From CAZPAN01 sp964428485 (GTDB taxonomy: Bacteria > Actinomycetota > Coriobacteriia > Coriobacteriales > CADBOM01), in assembly GCA_964428485.1 (NCBI GenBank), contig CAYRYP010000033.1, forward strand, positions 1-15,537: a stretch of 15,537 nt of DNA. The letters are read 5' to 3'. The position numbers were made by a program, and so were the translations under genes. Positions 1 to 7,450 of this stretch are shown piece by piece. The notes under the pieces were generated by a model that did no database searches, had not been told where the DNA came from, and was given only the letters and a program-made list of their open reading frames with translations. The number at the start of each line of letters is the position of its first letter. Position 1 is the first letter of the stretch.

Positions 1-161
1 AGGGTCCGGCGATCCTCGACGTGAGGATGTCACGCGCGGAGCTTGCGCTCCCCATGGTGGGCAACAACAAGCCGCTGTCCTACATGATCGGGGCGCAGGG
101 CCCGGGGATACAGGGGAGGGCACCCTCCATCATGGGACCCTTAGACGAGGGAAGGAGATAG
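1..161 (+). CDS. ilvB: Acetolactate synthase large subunit, C-terminal end (partial)
   Basis: This is the last 52 codons of a gene that begins before the window; the first complete codon is at base 3 and the stop is TAG at 159-161. The visible end includes GPAILDVRM, then LPMVGNNKPLSYMIG, which fits the C-terminal strand and tail of the thiamine-diphosphate-dependent acetolactate synthase large subunit. That enzyme makes 2-acetolactate or 2-aceto-2-hydroxybutyrate, the first common step of valine, leucine and isoleucine synthesis. The identification rests mainly on the neighbour: the stop lies 2 bp before the start of ilvN, its usual regulatory partner, and the ilvN ribosome binding site lies inside this gene's last codons. 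The two genes are therefore almost certainly co-transcribed and translationally coupled. The catalytic domains are outside the window. Confidence 0.75.
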   Translation, partial: GPAILDVRMSRAELALPMVGNNKPLSYMIGAQGPGIQGRAPSIMGPLDEGRR

Positions 162-163
162 GG

Positions 164-637
164 ATGCTACACACTCTCTCTATTCTCGTTGACAACAGGT
201 TCGGAGTTTTGGCCCGCATCACGGGACTCATCTCTAGGCGCGGCTTCAACATCGAGTCGCTGGCGGTGGGCGTGACCGAGGATCCGACGCTTTCGCGCGT
301 GACATTGGTGGTGCGCGCTGACGATGTCGCTCTCGAGCAGGTCACCAAGCAGCTCCACAAGCTGATAAACGTGCACAAGATCAATGACTTCACCGAAGAG
401 GAATCGGTCTACCGAGAGCTGGTGCTGTTCAAGGTGCACGCTCCGGCGGAGACCAGGCACGAGCTGATCGAGCTGGTCAACGTGTTCCGCGCGCGCATCG
501 TCGACGTGGGCAAGAACGCCATGACTATCGAGGCTACGGGCACCTCCGACAAGCTCCAGGCGATGGAGGAACTGTTCCGTGGGTATGGGATCAAGGAGAT
601 CGCCCGTACGGGCAAGATTGCGCTGTCGAGGAACTAG
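164..637 (+). CDS. ilvN: Acetolactate synthase small (regulatory) subunit
   Basis: A 157-residue protein, the normal length for the bacterial small subunit. An N-terminal ACT domain (about residues 3-75) opens with HTLSILVDNRFGVLARI and contains the GFNIESLAVG segment typical of IlvN/IlvH. A C-terminal small-subunit domain follows (about 80-155). In this family the ACT domain binds valine and conveys feedback inhibition to the catalytic subunit encoded just upstream. The ATG at 164 is preceded by AAGGAGA at 152-158, a good ribosome binding site. No ilvC follows: the next gene, 114 bp on, belongs to serine metabolism, so the branched-chain operon appears to end here. Only a weak 4-bp hairpin (637-650) lies after the stop. 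Confidence 0.95.
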   Translation: MLHTLSILVDNRFGVLARITGLISRRGFNIESLAVGVTEDPTLSRVTLVVRADDVALEQVTKQLHKLINVHKINDFTEEESVYRELVLFKVHAPAETRHELIELVNVFRARIVDVGKNAMTIEATGTSDKLQAMEELFRGYGIKEIARTGKIALSRN

Positions 638-735
638 CCCCGTAAAGGGCGATGTTTTGGACATATATGCAGACTGCAGGATGAAAGACGTGGTTATATC
701 CCGGCGAACAAAGGCGCTGTGGTGATGGAAACGAC

Positions 736-742
736 AGGGAGG
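736..742 (+). promoter_or_regulatory. Ribosome binding site that sets the aminotransferase start
   Basis: AGGGAGG lies 9 bases before the ATG at 752. It directly abuts an in-frame ATG at 743 and lies after a GTG at 719, so neither of those can use it at normal spacing. This favours 752 as the start. Confidence 0.6.
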
Positions 743-751
743 ATGAAGACA

Positions 752-1900
752 ATGAAGAAGAAGTACATGATGACTCCGGGACCGACCCAGGTCCCATCGG
801 AGGTGCTGCTGGCTCAGGCGAGGCCGATGATCCACCACCGCACCCCCGACTTCAACAAGGTGGTGCGTGAGTGCGCCGAGGGCCTCAAATATGTGTTCCA
901 GGCCCCCGAGAGCGATGTCTGCATCTTCGCCAGCTCCGGCACCGGCGCCATGGAGAGCTCCATCGCCAACCTCTTCTGCCCCGGCGACAAGGTCATCATC
1001 TGCGAGAATGGCAAGTTCGGCCAGCGCATGGGCGAGCTCGCCGAGGTCTATGGCCTCGAGCCGATCATCCTTTCCTACGGCTGGAGAACCTGTGTGGATC
1101 CCGACGACATCGCCAGCACTCTCAGGGAAAACCCCGACACCCGCGGCGTGATCGTCACCCAGTCCGAGACCTCCTCCGGAGTACTCAACGATGTCAAGAC
1201 CGTGGGCGAGATCGTCAAGGACTACCCCGAGTGCGTCTTTATCGTCGACTCCATCACTGGCATCGGTGCCGTCGAGATGCGCACCGACGAGTGGCACATC
1301 GACTGCGTCATGACCGGCTCTCAGAAGGGCCTCATGCTTCCCCCGGGCCTCGCTGCCGTCACCGTGAGTCCCAAGGCTTGGAAGGCCTACGAGCGCTCCA
1401 CGCTTCCCAAGTACTACTTCGATTGGGGTAAGTACAAGAAGAGCCTCGAGAAGGACACCACGCCCTTCACCCCCGCGGTCTCGCTGATGACCGGTCTCGC
1501 CGAGTCTCTCAATCTCATCCGTGAAGAGGGACTTGATAACGTCATCGCACGCCATGCGAGGCTCGCCGAGGCCACCCGCCGCGGCGTCGAGGCGCTGGGT
1601 CTGGAGCTCTTCGCTCCGGCCGAGGGGCGCGGCAGCGCGGTTACCCCGGTCGTTGTGCCCGAGGGCATCGACGGCAAGGAGCTCGTCTCCATCATGAAGA
1701 ACAAGTATGGCGTCACCATCGCGGGTGGACAGGCCGAGTACGCCGGCAAGATCTTCAGGATCGGCCACCTCGGTTATGTGGGCGAGTTCGATGTGATCAC
1801 GGTTCTGGCGGCTCTCGAGATGACGCTCAGCGAGCTCGGATACAAGTTCGAGCGCGGGGCGGGCATCAAGGCCGCCGAGGAAGTTTTCATGGAGGATTAA
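752..1900 (+). CDS. Class V PLP-dependent aminotransferase, probable phosphoserine aminotransferase role
   Basis: A 382-residue pyridoxal-phosphate aminotransferase of the alanine-glyoxylate / serine-pyruvate type (fold type I, class V). The N-terminus YMMTPGPTQVP and the block GSQKGLMLPPG are hallmarks of this group; Lys192 in that block is the expected Schiff-base lysine. The ASSGTGAMES segment is the expected phosphate-binding stretch. Family members move amino groups between serine, alanine, aspartate or phosphoserine and keto acids. The stop is 4 bp before serA, so the pair is very likely translated from one message. From that context I infer that it converts 3-phosphohydroxypyruvate to phosphoserine in place of a classical SerC; class V enzymes doing this job are known from methanogens. 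Serine- or alanine-glyoxylate aminotransferase is the alternative. Upstream in-frame starts at 719 and 743 are less likely. Confidence 0.85.
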   Translation: MKKKYMMTPGPTQVPSEVLLAQARPMIHHRTPDFNKVVRECAEGLKYVFQAPESDVCIFASSGTGAMESSIANLFCPGDKVIICENGKFGQRMGELAEVYGLEPIILSYGWRTCVDPDDIASTLRENPDTRGVIVTQSETSSGVLNDVKTVGEIVKDYPECVFIVDSITGIGAVEMRTDEWHIDCVMTGSQKGLMLPPGLAAVTVSPKAWKAYERSTLPKYYFDWGKYKKSLEKDTTPFTPAVSLMTGLAESLNLIREEGLDNVIARHARLAEATRRGVEALGLELFAPAEGRGSAVTPVVVPEGIDGKELVSIMKNKYGVTIAGGQAEYAGKIFRIGHLGYVGEFDVITVLAALEMTLSELGYKFERGAGIKAAEEVFMED

Positions 1901-1904
1901 TCTG

Positions 1905-3503
1905 ATGAAGATACTTGTAGCAGATAAGATCGCCGACAAGGGTGTGGAGATGCTCCGCGAGCACGGCTACGAGGTCGATGTTCGCACCGACCAGGCTGAG
2001 GAGCAGATAATCGCCACCGTTGCCGACTACGATGCGATCATCGTGCGCAGCGCCACCAAGGTAACCCGACCGATCATCGAGGCCGCCACCAACCTCAAGA
2101 TCATCGGACGCGCCGGTGTGGGCGTGGACAACGTGGACATCGAGGCTGCGACGGAAAAAGGCGTCATAGTGTGCAACGCCCCCACTTCCAACGTCATCTC
2201 CGCAGCCGAGCAGACGATGTGTTTGATGCTGGCGGCTGCTAGAAAGACCGTCATCGCCAACAACTCGATGCAGGCTGGCAACTGGGAGCGCGGTAAGTTC
2301 AAGGGCAACGAGCTCTATGAGAAGACGCTCGCCATCTTCGGCCTCGGGCGCATCGGAGGGCTTGTGGCCGAGCGCGCCAGGAGCTTCGGGATGAGGCTCA
2401 TCGGCTACGATCCCTACTGCCCGCCGGAGCGCGCCGGCGAGCTTGGGGTTGAGATCTACGACGACATCGACGAGATCCTCCCGCAGGCCGACTTCATCAC
2501 CGTGCACCTGCCTAAGACCAAGGAGGCCATTGGCATGTTCGGAGACGAGCAGTTTGCCAAGATGAAGCCCACGGTCTTTCTGGTCAACGCCGCCCGCGGC
2601 GGCATCTACGACGTGGATGCGCTCGCCCGTGCGGCCAAGGAGGGTCGCATCGCAGGAGCCGCCATCGACGTCTACGAGAAGGAGCCCTGCACGGAGTCGC
2701 CGATGCACGGCCTCGACAACATCATCCTCACCCCGCACCTTGGCGCCAACACCAAGGAGGCTCAGGATCGTGCGGGAATCCAGATCTCCGAGTTCATAAT
2801 GGACGGCCTAGAGGGCAGGATGGTCTCCACCGCCCTCAACATGACCAAGGTCCCCGATGATGTGATGGCAACCGTCGGCCCCTACGTCGAGGCCTGTCAG
2901 ACCGCCGGTCGCATACTCGCTCAGCTCGTGGGCGCTCCTATCACCAAGCTGCAGGTGACCACGATGGGTGAACTCGCCAAGGGCGACTACGAGATTCTCG
3001 GCACGGCGGTGCTGCAGGGGATCATCTCTCAGACCACCGATGAGAGGGTCAACTTCGTCAACGCCGATCATCTCGCCGAGGAGCGCGGGATAGACCTGAC
3101 GATGACCAAGAAGGATAGGTTCGAAGGATATGCCAGCATGGTGAGGTTGCGCTGCCGCGCCGAGGGACAGTCCACCGACTTTGAGGTGGGTGTCTCTATC
3201 GCGGGCGAGGCTGGCAGTGTTCGCATCGTCGACTTCCTCGGGTACAGGTTCGACATGGCACCCTCCTCCAACATCCTCATCATGCAGTACGTGGATGGCC
3301 CTGGAAGGCTCAGCCGCATCTGCCCTGTGCTCGGCGACGCCAACATCAACATATCCACAATGCAGGTGAGCGCCAGAGGCGGCAGCGACATCGCCACCGT
3401 GGTGTTCAACCTCGACGACCCGTGCTCTGAGAGTGTGCGTGACAAGCTCGCGACGGCCCTCGACGAGTACGATCTGAAAGGCATCTGGTACATCCACCTA
3501 TAG
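1905..3503 (+). CDS. serA: D-3-phosphoglycerate dehydrogenase, long form with ACT domain
   Basis: A 532-residue NAD-dependent dehydrogenase that oxidises 3-phosphoglycerate to 3-phosphohydroxypyruvate, the entry step of serine synthesis. The nucleotide-binding loop GLGRIG spans residues 146-151. The catalytic residues expected for D-2-hydroxyacid dehydrogenases are present: Arg231 in NAARGG, Glu260 in EKEP and His278 in TPHLGA. After the catalytic part (to about 310) comes the intervening domain of the long actinobacterial/Bacillus type (about 315-450), then a C-terminal ACT domain (about 455-530) with DGPGRLSRI and ANINISTMQV. In this class serine binding to the C-terminal part gives feedback control. 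The ATG at 1905 has GGAGG about nine bases upstream, inside the end of the aminotransferase gene. No serB is seen in the window. Confidence 0.96.
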   Translation: MKILVADKIADKGVEMLREHGYEVDVRTDQAEEQIIATVADYDAIIVRSATKVTRPIIEAATNLKIIGRAGVGVDNVDIEAATEKGVIVCNAPTSNVISAAEQTMCLMLAAARKTVIANNSMQAGNWERGKFKGNELYEKTLAIFGLGRIGGLVAERARSFGMRLIGYDPYCPPERAGELGVEIYDDIDEILPQADFITVHLPKTKEAIGMFGDEQFAKMKPTVFLVNAARGGIYDVDALARAAKEGRIAGAAIDVYEKEPCTESPMHGLDNIILTPHLGANTKEAQDRAGIQISEFIMDGLEGRMVSTALNMTKVPDDVMATVGPYVEACQTAGRILAQLVGAPITKLQVTTMGELAKGDYEILGTAVLQGIISQTTDERVNFVNADHLAEERGIDLTMTKKDRFEGYASMVRLRCRAEGQSTDFEVGVSIAGEAGSVRIVDFLGYRFDMAPSSNILIMQYVDGPGRLSRICPVLGDANINISTMQVSARGGSDIATVVFNLDDPCSESVRDKLATALDEYDLKGIWYIHL

Positions 3504-3534
3504 GATTCATACGTACCGCGGACAAGACGATGGG

Positions 3535-3570
3535 GATCGGGCGGGCTTTTCGGCCTGCCCGATCTCTTAA
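3535..3570 (+). terminator. GC-rich hairpin between serA and leuA (terminator or attenuator)
   Basis: The arms 3535-3545 and 3554-3564 pair over 11 positions with one G-U pair, closed by an 8-base loop CTTTTCGG, followed by TCTTAA. The stem is strong but the T-tract is poor. The hairpin lies 31 bp after the serA stop and 55 bp before the leuA start. I see no good promoter between it and leuA, so it may only partly stop serA transcripts. Confidence 0.6.
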
Positions 3571-3602
3571 CATATGGTTGTTTTGCAGGCTGACGATCTT
3601 TA

Positions 3603-3610
3603 GAAGGAGG
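3603..3610 (+). promoter_or_regulatory. Ribosome binding site that sets the leuA start
   Basis: GAAGGAGG is a near-perfect anti-16S match. It sits 9 bases before the ATG at 3620 and only 3 bases before an in-frame ATG at 3614. A frame-open ATG at 3530 lies before the hairpin at 3535-3564, so a start there would put the hairpin inside the reading frame. This makes 3620 the best start. Confidence 0.7.
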
Positions 3611-3619
3611 AAAATGTCA

Positions 3620-5155
3620 ATGGCACGCAAGATAAAGATCTTCGATACCACCATGCGCGATGGCGAGCAGTCGCCCGGCGCATCAATGAACGCCGACGAG
3701 AAACTAAGGATCACCAGCCAGCTTCTTAGGCTCAACGTGGATGTCATAGAGGCGGGTTTCCCGATCTCGAGCCCCGGTGATTTCCAGTCGGTCCAGTCGA
3801 TCGCCAACCTGGTGGGGGACAGGGCCGTTGTGTGCGCGCTGTCCCGAGCGGTCGAGAAGGACATCGATTCTGCGGCCGAGGCCCTTGCCAACTGCAAGCG
3901 CCCCAGGATCCACACTGGCCTGGGTGTTTCGCCGAGCCACCTGCGCGACAAGCTCCGCATCACTGAGGAGCAGGCGATCGAGCGCGGCGTGGCGGCCGTC
4001 AAGCACGCCCGCAAGTACACCGACGACGTTGAGTTCTACGCCGAGGACGCCGGCAGGAGCGATTTCGAGTTCCTGGCCCGCATCATCCAGGCTGTCGTTA
4101 AGGCGGGTGCCACCACGGTCAACATTCCCGATACCACCGGATACTCCATGCCCGATCACTTCGGCAGGAGGATCAAGTATCTGATGGACAATGTCGACGG
4201 TATCGAGGACATCACGATTTCCGTCCACTGTCACAACGATCTCGGAATGGCCACCGCGTTGTCGCTGGCAGGGGTGGCCAACGGCGCCACGCAGATCGAG
4301 TGCGCCATCAACGGCCTCGGCGAGCGCGCCGGCAACACGGCCCTCGAGGAGGTTGTCATGGCCATCAAGATGCATGGGGATGACCTCGACGCCTACACCG
4401 ATGTTGTGACCACCGAGCTCACCCGTGCCAGCCGCCTGGTCTCCTCGATCACCGGAATCAAGGTGCAGCCCAATAAGGCTATCGTCGGAGCCAATGCGTT
4501 CGCGCACTCCTCCGGCATTCACCAGGACGGCGTTATCAAGAGCCGCGATACCTACGAGATCATCGATCCAGCCGATGTCGGCGCAGGCGGAAGCTCCATC
4601 ATCCTCTCTGCTCGCTCCGGTCGTGCCGCTCTCCGCGAGCGCCTGAGTGCGCTTGGCTACGAGTACGAAGGAGATGAGCTCGACAAGATCTACGAGGCCT
4701 TCCTGCGCGTGGCCGACAGGAAGAAGGAGGTCTACGACGAGGACCTCGAGGCCCTGGTGGGAGAGCAGGATCGCAGCACGACCGCGGTCTACACCCTCAA
4801 GTCGCTGCAGATCTCATGTGGTGAGCCGCTGATCGCCACCGCCACGCTGACGCTGGTCAACGAGTATGGCACCGAGATTACCGATGTCGCCTACGGAACC
4901 GGACCGGTCGATGCGGCATACAAGGCGGCCAACAAGATCATCGAGGTCGAAAACGACCTTCTGGAGTTCTCCGTCCAGTCCGTCACCCGTGGAATCGACG
5001 CTCTGGGCGAGGTGTCTGTGAGGGTCAAGGCCAACGATGGGGAGGTTTACTCTGGACGCGGCGCCGATGGTGACATCATCGTGTCGTCCACCAAGGCCTA
5101 CCTCAACGCGCTCAATCACATGATCAACGCGCGCAGGTCCAAGGAACGCAGGTAG
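3620..5155 (+). CDS. leuA: 2-isopropylmalate synthase
   Basis: A 511-residue enzyme that condenses acetyl-CoA with 2-oxoisovalerate, the first committed step to leucine. The TIM-barrel domain starts with FDTTMRDGEQSPG (Arg13 and Asp14 are the expected catalytic and metal-site residues) and holds the HxH metal motif at His203 and His205, followed by NGLGERAGN. The linker has the ARSGR variant also seen in Bacteroides-type LeuA rather than the GKHSGRH form. The C-terminal allosteric domain (from about residue 375) includes GTGPVDAAYKA and GRGADGDIIVSSTKAYLNAL, typical of leucine-regulated LeuA. Citramalate and homocitrate synthases share the barrel, but length and C-terminus fit LeuA best. The gene stands apart from ilvBN, with the serine genes between them, and no leuBCD follows. 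Confidence 0.92.
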   Translation: MARKIKIFDTTMRDGEQSPGASMNADEKLRITSQLLRLNVDVIEAGFPISSPGDFQSVQSIANLVGDRAVVCALSRAVEKDIDSAAEALANCKRPRIHTGLGVSPSHLRDKLRITEEQAIERGVAAVKHARKYTDDVEFYAEDAGRSDFEFLARIIQAVVKAGATTVNIPDTTGYSMPDHFGRRIKYLMDNVDGIEDITISVHCHNDLGMATALSLAGVANGATQIECAINGLGERAGNTALEEVVMAIKMHGDDLDAYTDVVTTELTRASRLVSSITGIKVQPNKAIVGANAFAHSSGIHQDGVIKSRDTYEIIDPADVGAGGSSIILSARSGRAALRERLSALGYEYEGDELDKIYEAFLRVADRKKEVYDEDLEALVGEQDRSTTAVYTLKSLQISCGEPLIATATLTLVNEYGTEITDVAYGTGPVDAAYKAANKIIEVENDLLEFSVQSVTRGIDALGEVSVRVKANDGEVYSGRGADGDIIVSSTKAYLNALNHMINARRSKERR

Positions 5156-5161
5156 CATCCC

Positions 5162-5195
5162 GCGCCGCGGTTTGAACCGCGGCGCTCTGCTTTCG
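5162..5195 (+). terminator. Rho-independent-like terminator after leuA
   Basis: A perfect inverted repeat: arms 5162-5170 and 5177-5185 (GCGCCGCGG / CCGCGGCGC) with loop TTTGAA, followed by TCTGCTTT. It starts 7 bp after the leuA stop. The stem is very stable; the T-tract is imperfect, as in the other hairpins of this window. Confidence 0.7.
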
Positions 5196-5239
5196 GAGAA
5201 CATACATCGGGCCGTTGTCGGCCTAATGGGAGGAGAGAT

Positions 5240-6415
5240 ATGAACGTACTCGTCATCAACGCAGGTAGCTCGTCACTCAAGTATCAGCTTCTCGACGTTG
5301 ACACCCGAGAGGTGTACGCGAAGGGCAACTGTGAGCGCATCGGTATCGATGGCTCGTTCATCGGGCACGAGGAGATGGGCGGCGAGAAGCAGAAGATGGA
5401 GATCGCCCTTCCCGACCATAAGACCGCAATCCAGCACGTCTTCGAGATCCTCAAGGGTGTCGACAAGCCCATCGGTGGGATCGGGCACCGTGTGGTGCAG
5501 GGAGGATGGTACTTCCCCGAGTCCAAGATCGTCACCGATGAGAGCCTTGGATGGGTCCGCGAGGTCGCCCCGCTCGCCCCGCTGCACAACTACGCTGAGG
5601 CCGACGTTATCGAGATCTGCCGCGACCTGTTCCCGGAGATCAGCAACGTCATCGTGCCTGACACCGCGTTTCACTACAACATGCCGGAGCAGGCGTGGCG
5701 CTATGCCATGCCGCGTGACGTCGTGAATAACCTCCACATTCGTAAGTACGGCGCCCATGGCACTAGCCACCGCTATATCTGGCGTGCCGCCCATGAATTC
5801 CTTGGAGACAAGGTCCACAAGCTAGTCAGCTGCCATCTTGGCTCGGGTGCGTCGCTGTGTGCCATCCAGGATGGACGGTGCATGGACACCACGATGGGCC
5901 TCACTCCGCTCGACGGCCTCATCATGGGCACCCGCTGTGGCACTGTCGACCCCGCCACCGTCTTCTACCTGAGCCGCGTCGGCGGCTATTCGATCGACGA
6001 GATCGACACGATGATGAACAAGCAGTCTGGTCTGCTTGCCGTCTCGGGCGTCTCCAGCGACTCACGCGACATCATCGAGGGTGCAGAGGGCGGTGACGAG
6101 AACTGCCAGATGGCGCTCGACATGTTCTACTACCGCACTGCCCAGCTCTTTGCGGTGATGGCCGCTTCGATGGAGGGCGTCGACACCATGGTCTTCACGG
6201 CTGGAATCGGCGAGAATTCTCCGGTGATGCGCGAGGGCGTTGCCAAGCGCCTCGCGTGGATGGGCCTTGAGATCGACCCGGAGAAGAATGCGGTGCGCTC
6301 CGACGATCCCGTGATCATCTCCACGCCGACCTCCGCGATCACCGCTGTGGTGATTCCCACCAACGAGGAGTACATGATCGCTCTTGATGTCGAGAGCGTG
6401 ATAAACGGGGCCTAG
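5240..6415 (+). CDS. ackA: Acetate kinase
   Basis: A full-length 391-residue acetate kinase, which interconverts acetyl phosphate plus ADP and acetate plus ATP in the cytoplasm. Family motifs appear in order: VINAGSSSLKY at the N-terminus (Asn7 and the phosphate-binding loop), GHRVVQGG, the DTAFH segment with the expected catalytic Asp, KYGAHGTSHRY, SCHLGSGASLCA, GTRCGTVDPA with the expected catalytic Arg, and FTAGIGENSP near the C-terminus. GGAGGAGAG directly before the ATG supports the start. It stands alone between the leuA hairpin and the convergent hyp genes. The usual partner pta is not on either side, so phosphotransacetylase must be encoded elsewhere. The stop codon overlaps that of hypE on the other strand. 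Confidence 0.97.
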   Translation: MNVLVINAGSSSLKYQLLDVDTREVYAKGNCERIGIDGSFIGHEEMGGEKQKMEIALPDHKTAIQHVFEILKGVDKPIGGIGHRVVQGGWYFPESKIVTDESLGWVREVAPLAPLHNYAEADVIEICRDLFPEISNVIVPDTAFHYNMPEQAWRYAMPRDVVNNLHIRKYGAHGTSHRYIWRAAHEFLGDKVHKLVSCHLGSGASLCAIQDGRCMDTTMGLTPLDGLIMGTRCGTVDPATVFYLSRVGGYSIDEIDTMMNKQSGLLAVSGVSSDSRDIIEGAEGGDENCQMALDMFYYRTAQLFAVMAASMEGVDTMVFTAGIGENSPVMREGVAKRLAWMGLEIDPEKNAVRSDDPVIISTPTSAITAVVIPTNEEYMIALDVESVINGA

Positions 6416-7437
6416 CAGATTCTTGGGAGCTGCTCTCCCACCAGCATATCCATGACGCGGTGGGAGCCCAGCTCTGTCTCCACCTGGACTATGGGGGAGC
6501 GGCTCTCTGGAATCTCGACGACCTCGCCGATGATCGAGGCGTCCTCCCCGTAGCGGCACGAGCGCATCGCCACAAGTGCCGCATCTGCCTCCTCGGCGGG
6601 AACTACGCAGACCATCTTCCCCTCGTTGGCGACCTGGAAAACGTCGTATCCCAGCATGTCGCAGCAGCCGCGCACCTGTGGGTGCACGGGCACATCCGCC
6701 TCCCGCACCACCATCGAGACTCCGCTCTGGGCTGCGAGCTCGTTGAGCGTCGAGGCAAGGCCGCCGCGGGTGGGGTCGCGGAAGCACCTCGTGTTTGGCG
6801 CTGCCTCCCTCACTTTTTGCACGAGGTGGTTGAGCGGGGCAGCATCGCTTTTCACCGCGGCGGACATTCCCAGGCCCTCGCGGGCTACCATCACCGCGAT
6901 GCCGTGGTCGCCGAGCGTACCGGAGAGCAGGATTTTGTCGCCGGGCCTGCAGTTGCGCCCGGAGAGGTGCACCCCCTCGGGCAAGACCCCGACACCCGAT
7001 GTGTTGATGTAGAGACCGTCGCAGCCACCGCGCTCCACGACCTTGGTATCGCCGGTCACTATGGGCACGCCGGCCTCACGCGAGGCCTCCGCCATCGAGG
7101 CGCAGACCCTCCTCAACTCGTCGAGCGGCAGGCCCTCCTCCAGCACAAAGCCGCATGAGATATAGAGCACTCTGGCTCCGGATGTGGCCACGTCATTGAC
7201 GGTGCCACACACGGCTAGCCGTCCGATGTCTCCTCCGGGGAAGAACCTGGGGGTTACGACGAAGGTGTCGGTGGAGATCGCTATGCGCTCGCAGTTCTCG
7301 GGCAGCGCTCCCACGAAGGAGTCGTCCCCCTGGCCGGCGGGGTCGCTCCCGAAGCCGGCGAGGAAGACCTCGTCTATGAGCGATTTCATCATCGATCCGC
7401 CGCTGCCGTGCGACATGAGAACCTTGTCCCGACTCAC
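6412..7437 (-). CDS. hypE: Hydrogenase maturation protein HypE
   Basis: A 341-residue member of the PurM/AIR-synthase-like family. HypE receives the carbamoyl group from HypF on its C-terminal cysteine and dehydrates it with ATP to thiocyanate, the source of the CN ligands of [NiFe] hydrogenase. The N-terminus has MSHGSGGSMMKSLI and GQGDDSFV; the middle has TGDTKVVERGG and FRDPTRGGLASTLNEL. The protein ends in PRIC, the conserved tail whose last residue is the reactive cysteine. I chose GTG at 7437, which has AGGTGG six bases upstream and lies 13 bp after the hypD stop. A longer reading frame to 7560 would run into hypD and adds no family-like sequence. It is the last gene of the leftward hyp run. 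Confidence 0.95.
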   Translation of the reverse strand: MSRDKVLMSHGSGGSMMKSLIDEVFLAGFGSDPAGQGDDSFVGALPENCERIAISTDTFVVTPRFFPGGDIGRLAVCGTVNDVATSGARVLYISCGFVLEEGLPLDELRRVCASMAEASREAGVPIVTGDTKVVERGGCDGLYINTSGVGVLPEGVHLSGRNCRPGDKILLSGTLGDHGIAVMVAREGLGMSAAVKSDAAPLNHLVQKVREAAPNTRCFRDPTRGGLASTLNELAAQSGVSMVVREADVPVHPQVRGCCDMLGYDVFQVANEGKMVCVVPAEEADAALVAMRSCRYGEDASIIGEVVEIPESRSPIVQVETELGSHRVMDMLVGEQLPRIC

Positions 7438-7443
7438 CTCAGA

Positions 7444-7449
7444 CCACCT
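7444..7449 (-). promoter_or_regulatory. Ribosome binding site that sets the hypE start
   Basis: Read on the minus strand this is AGGTGG, six bases before the GTG at 7437 and just after the hypD stop. It selects a GTG start over an upstream frame-open ATG inside hypD. Confidence 0.6.
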
Positions 7450-7450
7450 A

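Noticed and set aside
637..656. Possible terminator after ilvN (GCCC / GGGC stem followed by GATGTTTT)
   Set aside because: A 4-bp stem is too weak to call; it is mentioned only because the ilv run ends here.
657..699. Promoter before the aminotransferase gene (TTGGAC and TTATAT)
   Set aside because: The two boxes are 31 bp apart, and no -10 sequence sits at the proper distance from TTGGAC.
167..1939. A 590-residue open frame on the minus strand across ilvN and the aminotransferase gene
   Set aside because: It is antisense to two clear genes and is low-complexity (Leu, Gly, Asp, His). It arises from GC-rich third positions keeping the opposite strand free of stops.
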